A stretch of 21,784 nt of DNA from Methanobacteriota archaeon (GTDB taxonomy: Archaea; Altiarchaeota; Altiarchaeia; IMC4; QMZM01): the NCBI GenBank assembly GCA_903930485.1, contig CAIYYO010000059.1, positions 1 to 21,784 on the forward strand, in the 5' to 3' direction. Shown in pieces: positions 8,146 through 15,252 of the stretch. Positions within the stretch are counted from its first letter, which is position 1. The number at the start of each line of letters is the position of its first letter. The notes beneath the pieces are model-generated. The model did not search any database, was not told the origin of the DNA, and saw only the letters and a list, made by a program, of their open reading frames with translations. The translations under genes were made by a program, and so were the position numbers.

Positions 8146-9194
8146 TTTTCCAACGCCACCCCTTTAATCTTCCCCTTTAGTTTCGAGTAGATCGAATAGT
8201 TGACGTATTCCTTCCTGTTCATATAGGATTTCACTGTCTTCTTGTTCCGGTTCTTTTCGTTCTCTTTTGTGACCTCTATTATGAATGCGTCGCTTCCGGC
8301 TCCGGAGCCGTAAGAGACTGCGAGTATCTTGTCTCCTGCCATCGCTTCGTCAAGGACTGCCGCGAGGCCGAGGGGCGTCGCCCCAGAGTACGTGTTCCCG
8401 ATATATGGTGTCAGCAGGCCCGTCTTTATCTGTTCTTCGGTGAATCCGAGTTTTTTGCCTGCGGTGAGGGGGAATTTTCCGTTGGGCTGGTGGAATACCG
8501 CGTACTTGAAGTCTTTGGGCTCCATCTTGTGCTTGTCGAGGATGCCTTTCGCGGCCGCAAGAACGTGCCTGAAGTATGCCGGCTCTGCCGTGAACCGGGA
8601 GCCGTGGCTTGGGTATTCCTGTCCCTCGCGCCGCCAGAAATCAGGAGTGTCCGTCGTGAACGAGTAGGTGTCGTGTATTATCGCGAGAAGTTTTTCAGCG
8701 CCTATTATGTATGCTGCGCCTCCGGCGCTTGCAGTGTATTCGAGAGCGTCGCCGGGCTTGCCCTGGGATGTGTCCGCGCCGATGGCGACCCCGTATTTTA
8801 TCATCTTGGACTGGACCATGCCCATGACCGTCTGAATGGCTGCGGTCCCGGCCTTGCAGGCGAACTGGTAGTCTGCAGCCATCAATTCAGGCGTCGCTTC
8901 TATGGCTTCGGCGACTATCGTCGACGTCGTCTTGACCGCGTATGGATGGGATTCTGAACCGACGTATACCGCCCCGATATCTGCGGGATCTATCCCTGCA
9001 TGCTCTAGGGCGTTCCTTGCGCAAGTCACCGATATAGTCGCAGTGTCTTCGTCTATAGCGGGAACTGATTTTTCCCTGACGTTGAGGCCTTTCTTCATCC
9101 TCTCGCCGTCTTCGCCCCAGACCACGGCTATATCCTCTGTCTTAATCCGGTATTTTGGCACGTATGCCCCGTATCCGACTATTCCCACAGGCAT
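8142..9194 (-). CDS. mvaS: Hydroxymethylglutaryl-CoA synthase
   Basis: A 350-residue HMG-CoA synthase, the archaeal length, which condenses acetyl-CoA with acetoacetyl-CoA to HMG-CoA. The catalytic triad can be placed by sequence: Glu81 (GSESHPYAVK), Cys113 (FACKAGTAAIQ) and His235 (VFHQPNGKFP). The glycine-rich SYGSGAGSDAF near the C-terminus is also present. AAGGAAA just before the ATG is a reasonable Shine-Dalgarno. It overlaps the thiolase gene by four bases and lies 52 bases after the regulator gene. A TATA-like TTAAATAT in that gap suggests that it may also be transcribed separately from the regulator. Confidence 0.95.
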   Translation of the reverse strand: MPVGIVGYGAYVPKYRIKTEDIAVVWGEDGERMKKGLNVREKSVPAIDEDTATISVTCARNALEHAGIDPADIGAVYVGSESHPYAVKTTSTIVAEAIEATPELMAADYQFACKAGTAAIQTVMGMVQSKMIKYGVAIGADTSQGKPGDALEYTASAGGAAYIIGAEKLLAIIHDTYSFTTDTPDFWRREGQEYPSHGSRFTAEPAYFRHVLAAAKGILDKHKMEPKDFKYAVFHQPNGKFPLTAGKKLGFTEEQIKTGLLTPYIGNTYSGATPLGLAAVLDEAMAGDKILAVSYGSGAGSDAFIIEVTKENEKNRNKKTVKSYMNRKEYVNYSIYSKLKGKIKGVALEK

Positions 9195-9230
9195 TTTCCT
9201 TGTTTTTCCTTTGAGTTATTGGTTTTACCG

Positions 9231-9240
9231 ATATTTAACC
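9231..9240 (-). promoter_or_regulatory. Possible internal promoter before HMG-CoA synthase
   Basis: On the minus strand the regulator-synthase gap contains GGTTAAATAT about 40 bases before the synthase ATG, suitably spaced for a TATA box giving a short leader that still includes AAGGAAA. Confidence 0.4.
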
Positions 9241-9246
9241 CTTTTT

Positions 9247-9963
9247 TCAGCCCTCTATTTTCCGGAGCCCCTCGATCAGCTCTTCCTCGGTTGCTGCAAG
9301 GGAAACGACCAGGGATATGTTCTCTGCCTCTGCGATCTTTACCGCGAGTTTGTCCACTTCTCCCGGGCCAAGGCCGTGGAACACCACCATCGAGGGCTTC
9401 GGATGAGTCACCTTTACGGCGATCATCGGCGAACGCCCGAGGTGGACTTTCGTGAATATGAGGGCTCTCTGGCTGTTCATGCCGTATATCTGGCTGAAGT
9501 CTTTGTCCGTTAGCTCGAGTATCGCCTTGATGCTGTCTATCACAGTGTATCCGTATATATCGCTCCCGGCGTTTTCCTTCTTTGTCAGGACCTTGCCTTT
9601 GACCCGCCTTATCAGCTCTTCGCAGGATACCGGTTTAAGGAATTCGCGTATGTCGAGGACCGCTTCGGAACGCTTCGGGGCTAAGAGTTTTTCCAGCATA
9701 CCTCTGCTTTCGCGATCCGACTTTACGAGCGCCTGAGTGTATTTTTTCACGAACGAGACGCCCGGGCACCTCCTGCCTGACTCGTAGTCCGAGATAACCG
9801 AAGGCCACATATCCAGATCCAGTGCAAGGTCTTTCTGCTTTATAGCAAGGATCACGCGCCATTTCTTCATGGACGCGCCCGGGTCTTCGGCGAGCGCGAT
9901 CTCTCCGGCGATGGTCTTGGCCAGCATGTTCCTCGAGACCTTATCATCCGTTTTCTCTGTCAT
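9247..9963 (-). CDS. HTH (XRE-type) regulator of the mevalonate cluster
   Basis: A 238-residue archaeal regulator. A Cro/C1-type helix-turn-helix lies at about 32-80 (MKKWRVILAIKQKDLALDL, then PSVISDYESGRRCPGVSFVKK). A roughly 150-residue C-terminal domain with alpha-beta character follows (DIYGYTVIDSIKAILEL, MIAVKVTHPKPSMVVFHGLG). This two-domain protein sits upstream of HMG-CoA synthase in many archaea, so regulation of isoprenoid precursor synthesis is a natural inference; the ligand is unknown. AGGAAA about ten bases before the ATG supports the start. A perfect 13-base palindrome 34-46 bases upstream is a candidate autoregulatory operator. Confidence 0.85.
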   Translation of the reverse strand: MTEKTDDKVSRNMLAKTIAGEIALAEDPGASMKKWRVILAIKQKDLALDLDMWPSVISDYESGRRCPGVSFVKKYTQALVKSDRESRGMLEKLLAPKRSEAVLDIREFLKPVSCEELIRRVKGKVLTKKENAGSDIYGYTVIDSIKAILELTDKDFSQIYGMNSQRALIFTKVHLGRSPMIAVKVTHPKPSMVVFHGLGPGEVDKLAVKIAEAENISLVVSLAATEEELIEGLRKIEG

Positions 9964-9996
9964 AAGCGTGTTTCCTGTTTTTTGTGCATTGAAGCC

Positions 9997-10009
9997 GTAT
10001 AAGTTATAC
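9997..10009. promoter_or_regulatory. Palindromic operator candidate between regulator and PIN-ATPase
   Basis: GTATAA-G-TTATAC is a perfect inverted repeat of six-base half-sites with one central base. It lies 34-46 bases upstream of the HTH gene, where the TATA box of a near-leaderless transcript would be, and about 50 bases upstream of the divergent PIN-ATPase ATG. It may be the TATA box, the regulator's binding site, or both. Confidence 0.45.
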
Positions 10010-10016
10010 CCACTGT

Positions 10017-10027
10017 CTTAATATATG
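10017..10027 (+). promoter_or_regulatory. TATA box of the PIN-ATPase gene
   Basis: CTTAATATATG lies about 35 bases before the ATG at 10059, giving a predicted start near 10048 and a very short leader. Confidence 0.5.
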
Positions 10028-10058
10028 CGCCTGGGTAAAAAAATAGACGATCGTCGAA

Positions 10059-11648
10059 ATGAGTCCTGCCGTAAAAATAGTCCCGGATACTTCGGTCATA
10101 ATAGACGGGAGAATAACCGAGATACTCACTGAAGAGAAGGGAGAGGTCGAGATAATAATACCCGAAGCCGTAGTAGCCGAGCTCGAGAACCAGGCCAACC
10201 TTGGAAAGGAGACAGGCGTCGACGGCCTGAACGAGCTGAAATCGCTCAGGAACATCGCCGACGGGTCGCGGGGACTGATCACTCTGCGGTTCCACGGGAA
10301 GCCGCCCACCGAGCAGAACATAAAATTCGCAAGAGCCGGCGTCATAGACGACCTCATAAGGAAGATCGCAGAAGAGAACGATGCCCTGCTCGTAACGAGC
10401 GACAAGACCCAGGCGCTCGTTTCGGAAGCAAAAGGCCTTAAAGTGCGATACATCGGCCCCAAGGTCAAGGCGATCAAGCCGCAGATATACGAACTCTTCG
10501 ACGAGCAGACGGCCTCGGTGCATATGAAAGAGGACACCCCGGTCTATGCGAAAAAGGGGCACGTCGGCGAATTCAAACTCGTAGAGATCAGGCCTCACAT
10601 CAGCCGCGAAGAGCTGGACGAATACAGCAAGGAGATCGTTGCGGCCGCGCGGTCTGACCCGAAAGGCTACATCGAAATCGAGCGACGTGGGGTCTCGGTC
10701 ATACAACTCCGTGAATACCGGATAGTGATCGCGCGTCCGCCTTTCAGCGACGGCCTGGAGATAACTGCGGTCCGGCCCATCACTAAGACGCATCTCTCGG
10801 ACTACAAGCTTTCGGAAAAACTTCTCGACCGTCTTGCGTCTAGGGCCGAGGGCATTTTCATCGCAGGCGCGCCGGGCCAGGGGAAGAGCACGTTCGCCCA
10901 GGCGCTTGCAGAATTCTATTTGGCGAAGGGCAAGATACTCAAGACTATGGAGAATCCAAGAGACCTGCAAGTGCCGGACGTCGTTACGCAATACACCAGT
11001 CTCGACGGCTCGATGGAAGCGACGGCCGACATACTTCTGCTGGTCAGGCCGGATTACACCATCTACGACGAAGTCCGAAAAACAAAGGACTTCCAGATAT
11101 TCGCAGACATGCGGCTCGCAGGCGTCGGCCTCGTAGGCGTGTGCCACGCCAACAGGGCGATTGACGCGATACAAAGGCTCGTGGGCCGCGTGGAGCTGGG
11201 AATAATCCCGCACGTGGTCGATACCATAATATTCATACAGGCCGGGCAGATACGGCAGGTCTATGAATTAAGGATGACCGTCAAAGTCCCGTTCGGCATG
11301 CGCGACGGAGACCTGTCCAGGCCGGTCATAGAGATACGTGACTTCGAGACCGGGCTCCCGCAATACGAAATGTATTCCTTCGGCGAGGAGGTCGTCGTTA
11401 TACCAGTTCGGCAGAAGGCGAAAAAGGAACAAACCAATCCCGACGAAGTCCACATTATCCAGACCAAGAAAGTTATATTGATTAAATCCGGCCGGAGCGA
11501 CGAGATGGTGACTGTATGTGCTGACGGCGAAGACCTCTTCAACGCCCGGACGATGAGGAACGGGACCATCAAGGTCAAGCGCAACAGCCAGGAAGGCAGG
11601 AGCCTTCAGAATGCGGTAGCCGCAGGCCAGGAGATAACCCTCTCCTGA
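10059..11648 (+). CDS. PIN domain/PilT-type ATPase
   Basis: A 529-residue protein of the widespread archaeal PIN-ATPase family. The N-terminal PIN nuclease-like domain (about 1-130) keeps the acidic set: Asp10 (VPDTSVIIDG), Glu41 (AVVAELENQA), the Asp pair in VIDDLI and Asp in LLVTSDKTQA. A central T2SS/PilT-like ATPase has Walker A GAPGQGKST (270-278), the RPDYTIYDE Walker-B-like segment, and GVCHANRAIDAIQRLVGRVE. The last 70 residues look like a KH-type or beta RNA-binding tail. It probably couples ATP hydrolysis to RNA processing, but the substrate is unknown. It is divergent from the HTH regulator and followed by mcm 61 bases later. Confidence 0.92.
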   Translation: MSPAVKIVPDTSVIIDGRITEILTEEKGEVEIIIPEAVVAELENQANLGKETGVDGLNELKSLRNIADGSRGLITLRFHGKPPTEQNIKFARAGVIDDLIRKIAEENDALLVTSDKTQALVSEAKGLKVRYIGPKVKAIKPQIYELFDEQTASVHMKEDTPVYAKKGHVGEFKLVEIRPHISREELDEYSKEIVAAARSDPKGYIEIERRGVSVIQLREYRIVIARPPFSDGLEITAVRPITKTHLSDYKLSEKLLDRLASRAEGIFIAGAPGQGKSTFAQALAEFYLAKGKILKTMENPRDLQVPDVVTQYTSLDGSMEATADILLLVRPDYTIYDEVRKTKDFQIFADMRLAGVGLVGVCHANRAIDAIQRLVGRVELGIIPHVVDTIIFIQAGQIRQVYELRMTVKVPFGMRDGDLSRPVIEIRDFETGLPQYEMYSFGEEVVVIPVRQKAKKEQTNPDEVHIIQTKKVILIKSGRSDEMVTVCADGEDLFNARTMRNGTIKVKRNSQEGRSLQNAVAAGQEITLS

Positions 11649-11709
11649 AGATTCTTCTTTTTCCCGTATTATCTATTCATTCCAATAATAGTTCCCTGTC
11701 GGAAAAAAA
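11649..11709 (+). promoter_or_regulatory. Intergenic T-tract and A/T element before mcm
   Basis: A pyrimidine-rich stretch (TTCTTCTTTTTCCC) just after the ATPase stop may terminate that transcript. GTATTATCTATTC downstream is a weak TATA candidate. GGAAAAAAAATG gives at best a poor Shine-Dalgarno. Confidence 0.35.
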
Positions 11710-13788
11710 ATGAAGGACCGTATAGAGAAATTCCTGGAGACCAAGACCGAGGCCCTTAATGCTCTCGCCGAGAAGTACCCGGAAACAAAGAGCTTGAACG
11801 TCGACTGGTCCGAGCTTGAGAAATTCGACAAAGAGCTTGCCGAGAACGTTCTCATCAATCCTTACGGGGTGCTGTACGACAGCCACGGCACCAAAGCACC
11901 GACAGGCATCATCGACATCTTCGAGCAGGTACTCTACGAAATGAATCTGCCGGTCCTTGACCCTGGAAAAACAGGCACGCCGGATTTCCACGTCCGCCTT
12001 ACGAATCTGCCCAAGGACCGAGGATACACGTACATGATCCGTTTCATCGATTCGGAGACCATTACTCGTTTCCTTTCTACCGAGGGGGTCGTGAACAGGA
12101 TAAGTGACGTCTTCCCAAAACTCCACGTCGCACGCTTCAGGTGCAACGGTTGCGGCCAGACCGCCGAGCAGGTGCAGGACCGCGAAGACAGGCTCCGGGG
12201 ACAGATTGTGACGCCGATAAGGTGTAATTCCTGCGGCAAGATGGATTTCCGTTTCATGGCCGAGGAGTCGGACTGGCTTGATTTCCAGATACTCGAGATA
12301 CAGGAGCCTCTCGAATACTTGAAAGGCGGGGAGCAGGCGCGCAAGGTCAAGATATGGGTCGAAGACGACCTCACGGACAGGGTCACGGCAGGAGACAAAG
12401 TAGTCGTAACCGGCGTCATACGCCTCCAGCCCCCACAAAAGAAGGGTTCCGTCTATACGAAATTCATCGAAGCGAATTATATAGAGCCCATAGAGAAAGA
12501 CTTCGAAGACATCGAGATAACAAAGAAAGAAGAGAAAGAGATAAAGAAGCTCGCCAAAGACCCGCAGATACACAACCTGATAGTCGACTCCATCGCTCCG
12601 TCGATATACGGATACAAGGAAGTCAAAGAAGCCATTGCATTACAGATGTTCGGCGGAAGGCAGGGGAAAGTCCTGCCCGACGGCGGGAAAGTCAGGGCCG
12701 ACATACACTTGCTGCTAATAGGAGACCCGGGTGTCGCGAAATCCAGGCTGTTGAAATACGTCGACCAGATAGCTCCTAAAAGCATCTACGTATCTGGGAA
12801 GGGGACGACCGGGGCCGGATTAACAGCCACGGCGGAAAAAGACGAGCTTGCAGAAGGCGCATGGACGCTCAAGGCCGGTGCGCTTGTATTGGCCGGCGGC
12901 GGGATAGCATGCATCGACGAGTTCGACAAGATGGAGAAAGAAGACCGGGCCGCGATGCACGAAGCAATGGAGCAGCAGACCATCAGCGTCGCGAAGGCCG
13001 GAATAGTCGCAAGATTCAAATGCAATACTGCGATACTTGCGGCCTCGAACCCGAAGTTCTCAAGATTCGACAACTACAAGCCGCTGGGAGAGCAGTTCGA
13101 CATACCGCCGACCCTTCTTTCAAGATTCGACTTGATATTCCCGATACAGGACATAGTCGACAGGGAGACTGACAGGAAGATCGCGGAACACATGATGAAG
13201 ATGCACAAGACCGGCGAGTACCAGAAAGACCTCGAGCCCGTCATACCGACCGACCTCTTCAGGAAATACATAGCCTTTGCACGTAAGAACATACAGCCCC
13301 TTCTTTCCGAAGAGGCGGCGCAGAAATTAACCGAATACTACGTCGAGCTGAGGGGCGGGAGCAAGGAGACTGTCAGGGCTACGCCGAGGCAGCTTGAAGC
13401 GCTTGTTCGGCTTGCGGAGGCTTCGGCGAAGATACGGCTGAGTAACGACGTCACGATGGAAGACGCCGACAGGGTCATCAAGCTCACAAACTTCGTCCTT
13501 AAAGAGATAGCGACCGACAAGAACACCGGAGAGATAGACATCGACCGAATCGTTACGGATCACCCGAAGTCTAAGAGGGACGGTATACGGAATGTCGAAG
13601 ACATCATCCGCGGGCTCATAGCGAACACGCCCGACAGGATGGCTTCTCTGGACGACATAATTGCGGCCGCGACGGAAAAGAAGATAGACAAATTCGAGGT
13701 CGAGAAAATAATCAACGAGCTCAAGAGCAAGGGCATAATATACGAGCCAAGGCACGACAAATACATGTTCACGGAAGACCAGGGATAA
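11710..13788 (+). CDS. mcm: Replicative DNA helicase MCM
   Basis: A 692-residue minichromosome maintenance helicase, normal archaeal length and uninterrupted by an intein. The N-terminal domain carries the zinc ribbon (CNGCG...CNSCG, about 149-181) and beta-hairpin regions that grip DNA. The AAA+ core has Walker A GDPGVAKS (338-345), Walker B CIDEFD (401-406), the EQQTISVAKAGI pre-sensor hairpin and the arginine-finger LLSRFD (469-474). A winged-helix tail starts at about 625. It forms a hexameric 3'-5' helicase at the replication fork. The next gene begins 7 bases after its stop, so the two are probably co-transcribed. Confidence 0.98.
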   Translation: MKDRIEKFLETKTEALNALAEKYPETKSLNVDWSELEKFDKELAENVLINPYGVLYDSHGTKAPTGIIDIFEQVLYEMNLPVLDPGKTGTPDFHVRLTNLPKDRGYTYMIRFIDSETITRFLSTEGVVNRISDVFPKLHVARFRCNGCGQTAEQVQDREDRLRGQIVTPIRCNSCGKMDFRFMAEESDWLDFQILEIQEPLEYLKGGEQARKVKIWVEDDLTDRVTAGDKVVVTGVIRLQPPQKKGSVYTKFIEANYIEPIEKDFEDIEITKKEEKEIKKLAKDPQIHNLIVDSIAPSIYGYKEVKEAIALQMFGGRQGKVLPDGGKVRADIHLLLIGDPGVAKSRLLKYVDQIAPKSIYVSGKGTTGAGLTATAEKDELAEGAWTLKAGALVLAGGGIACIDEFDKMEKEDRAAMHEAMEQQTISVAKAGIVARFKCNTAILAASNPKFSRFDNYKPLGEQFDIPPTLLSRFDLIFPIQDIVDRETDRKIAEHMMKMHKTGEYQKDLEPVIPTDLFRKYIAFARKNIQPLLSEEAAQKLTEYYVELRGGSKETVRATPRQLEALVRLAEASAKIRLSNDVTMEDADRVIKLTNFVLKEIATDKNTGEIDIDRIVTDHPKSKRDGIRNVEDIIRGLIANTPDRMASLDDIIAAATEKKIDKFEVEKIINELKSKGIIYEPRHDKYMFTEDQG

Positions 13789-13795
13789 AGTTTAA

Positions 13796-14623
13796 ATGAA
13801 ATACAAAAGCTCACTATTGGTAGCGATTACGATATACCTCCTTGTGCAGGGGATCGGCCTATGGATTAGCAGGACCGGTCCGAGCGGCGGAGCCGGCATA
13901 ATAGAAACGGTCAAGCAAGGCGAGGTCTTACAGCCTGTCGTTCAGAACCCAGACAATCCGTTTTCCTCGCTCCAGATATTCCTCTACGTCCTGGTTTCGA
14001 CTGCCGTCCTGCTGATACTGCTCAAGTACCGTCTGGGCTTCATCATACAGGCATTCATCTATTTCGGGCTCTTCGGAGGACTTTCGCTCACCCTATGGGG
14101 ACTCCTCGGAGACATAGGCTTCATGCTCGCAATACCCCTGATGATAATAGCCATCTGGAAAAGGAATAACCTGGCCGTGACGGACGCGCTCCTGATACTC
14201 TCGATACCCGGCATAGGATCATGGCTCGGTGCATCACTTTCATTCATACCTGCGCTGATACTCCTGATAGGGCTTGCAGTATATGATCTCATCGCCGTAT
14301 TCGGGACAAAGCACATGGTGACACTCGCCGAAGGGGCTAAGGGAAAGATCCCTCTCATGTTCGCGATACCGGTAGGGGATCGGGTCCTCGGGCTCGGAAC
14401 CGGGGACCTTGCCATCCCTCTTGTGTTCAGCGTATCAGTCCTCAGGGATTATTCCATGACGCAGGCGATAACGACAAGCCTCGGAGGGCTCCTGGGGCTT
14501 ATGGCTTTGTTCTTCTACATACTCAACAAAAAAGACATTGTGCTGCCGGCTCTGCCCCCGATAACGGTGGGGCTGATATTGGGATATGCTGTTGGGGTGG
14601 TTCTTAAATATGTTTCCGTTTAG
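13796..14623 (+). CDS. Presenilin/signal peptide peptidase-type intramembrane aspartyl protease
   Basis: A 275-residue polytopic membrane protein with about nine hydrophobic segments. It has the full GxGD protease signature: YD at Asp164 (GLAVYDLIAVFG), GTGD at Asp204 (LGLGTGDLAIP) and PAL at 251-253 (VLPALPPITVG). These are the two catalytic aspartates and the substrate-binding PAL motif of archaeal presenilin homologues. Such enzymes cleave transmembrane helices inside the bilayer. It starts 7 bases after mcm and ends one base before the convergent stop of the anchored DUF333 protein at 14625. An activity towards the membrane stubs of the neighbouring surface proteins is possible but only inferred from position. 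Confidence 0.93.
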   Translation: MKYKSSLLVAITIYLLVQGIGLWISRTGPSGGAGIIETVKQGEVLQPVVQNPDNPFSSLQIFLYVLVSTAVLLILLKYRLGFIIQAFIYFGLFGGLSLTLWGLLGDIGFMLAIPLMIIAIWKRNNLAVTDALLILSIPGIGSWLGASLSFIPALILLIGLAVYDLIAVFGTKHMVTLAEGAKGKIPLMFAIPVGDRVLGLGTGDLAIPLVFSVSVLRDYSMTQAITTSLGGLLGLMALFFYILNKKDIVLPALPPITVGLILGYAVGVVLKYVSV

Positions 14624-14624
14624 A

Positions 14625-15248
14625 TCATTTCTTCCTTTTCCGAAGGCATAAATATATGACGGCTACTACAAATAGTGCTGCCAGCAGGTAAGGCAGGATT
14701 CCGTCCGTGCCTGGTTTAGCGGGTTCGGCGCAGTCCGGATCTCCGCCTGCTTTGCAGTCCGGGTCGCATTTGCCGTCCGAAGCGCGGTCGCAGTATCCGT
14801 CCCTAGCGCCCGAGGGGCAGTCCCGCGGGCAGTTTCCGTTGTTCTCCCCCAGCCCGCATCTGCCGTCGCCGCATCTTTCCGTTTTCAGGTCAAGGCCCAT
14901 GAGCTGCATCGCTTCGACTTCCGTCCCGTTCGCAAGGACGCAGGCCGAATAGTTCCTCCATTCCGTCGACACGGTCTTGATGCCGTATCCGTGAACGGAG
15001 CAAAAGCTGTATTTCTGGCCGCACTTGCCCTCGGCAAAATCCCAGCCGTCGCAGGACGATCCGTCCGGGAACCTGCAGGCTCCGGATTCTCCTGACGCCG
15101 TTTTCACCACCTGGTATCCGTAGCCTAAAGCGTCGCAGTAGGCAGCGGCCGGATTCAGCAGGCCCATTACTGGCTGGGCTGCTAACGCTGCAGCCAAGAG
15201 CGCAAAGACCACGGCCCTCTGTTTCCGGTTCTTCTGTATTCCATTCAT
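14625..15248 (-). CDS. Membrane-anchored DUF333 protein (partner of protease at 15253)
   Basis: 207 residues. A signal peptide (about 1-29, AVVFALLAAALAAQPVMG) is followed by a DUF333 domain (about 30-78: LLNPAAAYCDALGYGYQVV, ACRFPDGSSCDGWDFAEGKCG). A second shorter DUF333-like stretch (about 82-120: FCSVHGYGI...SACVLANGTEVEAMQLMGL) follows, then a Cys-rich segment CGDGRCGLGENNGNCPRDC plus DGKCDPDC. One membrane helix (about 183-202) is followed by LRKRKK, so the bulk faces outside. It begins 4 bases after the stop of the papain-type protease, with no Shine-Dalgarno of its own, suggesting coupled translation. DUF333 has no settled function; an inhibitor, chaperone or anchor role for the protease is inference from gene pairing. 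Confidence 0.8.
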   Translation of the reverse strand: MNGIQKNRKQRAVVFALLAAALAAQPVMGLLNPAAAYCDALGYGYQVVKTASGESGACRFPDGSSCDGWDFAEGKCGQKYSFCSVHGYGIKTVSTEWRNYSACVLANGTEVEAMQLMGLDLKTERCGDGRCGLGENNGNCPRDCPSGARDGYCDRASDGKCDPDCKAGGDPDCAEPAKPGTDGILPYLLAALFVVAVIYLCLRKRKK

Positions 15249-15252
15249 TTTA

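Noticed and set aside
9960..11213. Long minus-strand open frame (over 400 codons) opposite the PIN-ATPase
   Set aside because: It is antisense to a gene with clear PIN and Walker motifs. Its translation shows no recognisable family and the biased composition expected from antisense reading.
11677..12573. Minus-strand open frame of about 300 codons opposite mcm
   Set aside because: It lies fully opposite the conserved MCM N-terminal and zinc-ribbon coding region and has no motif of its own.
389..13788. Inteins in radA or mcm, which are common insertion targets
   Set aside because: Both proteins have normal length and uninterrupted Walker A regions.
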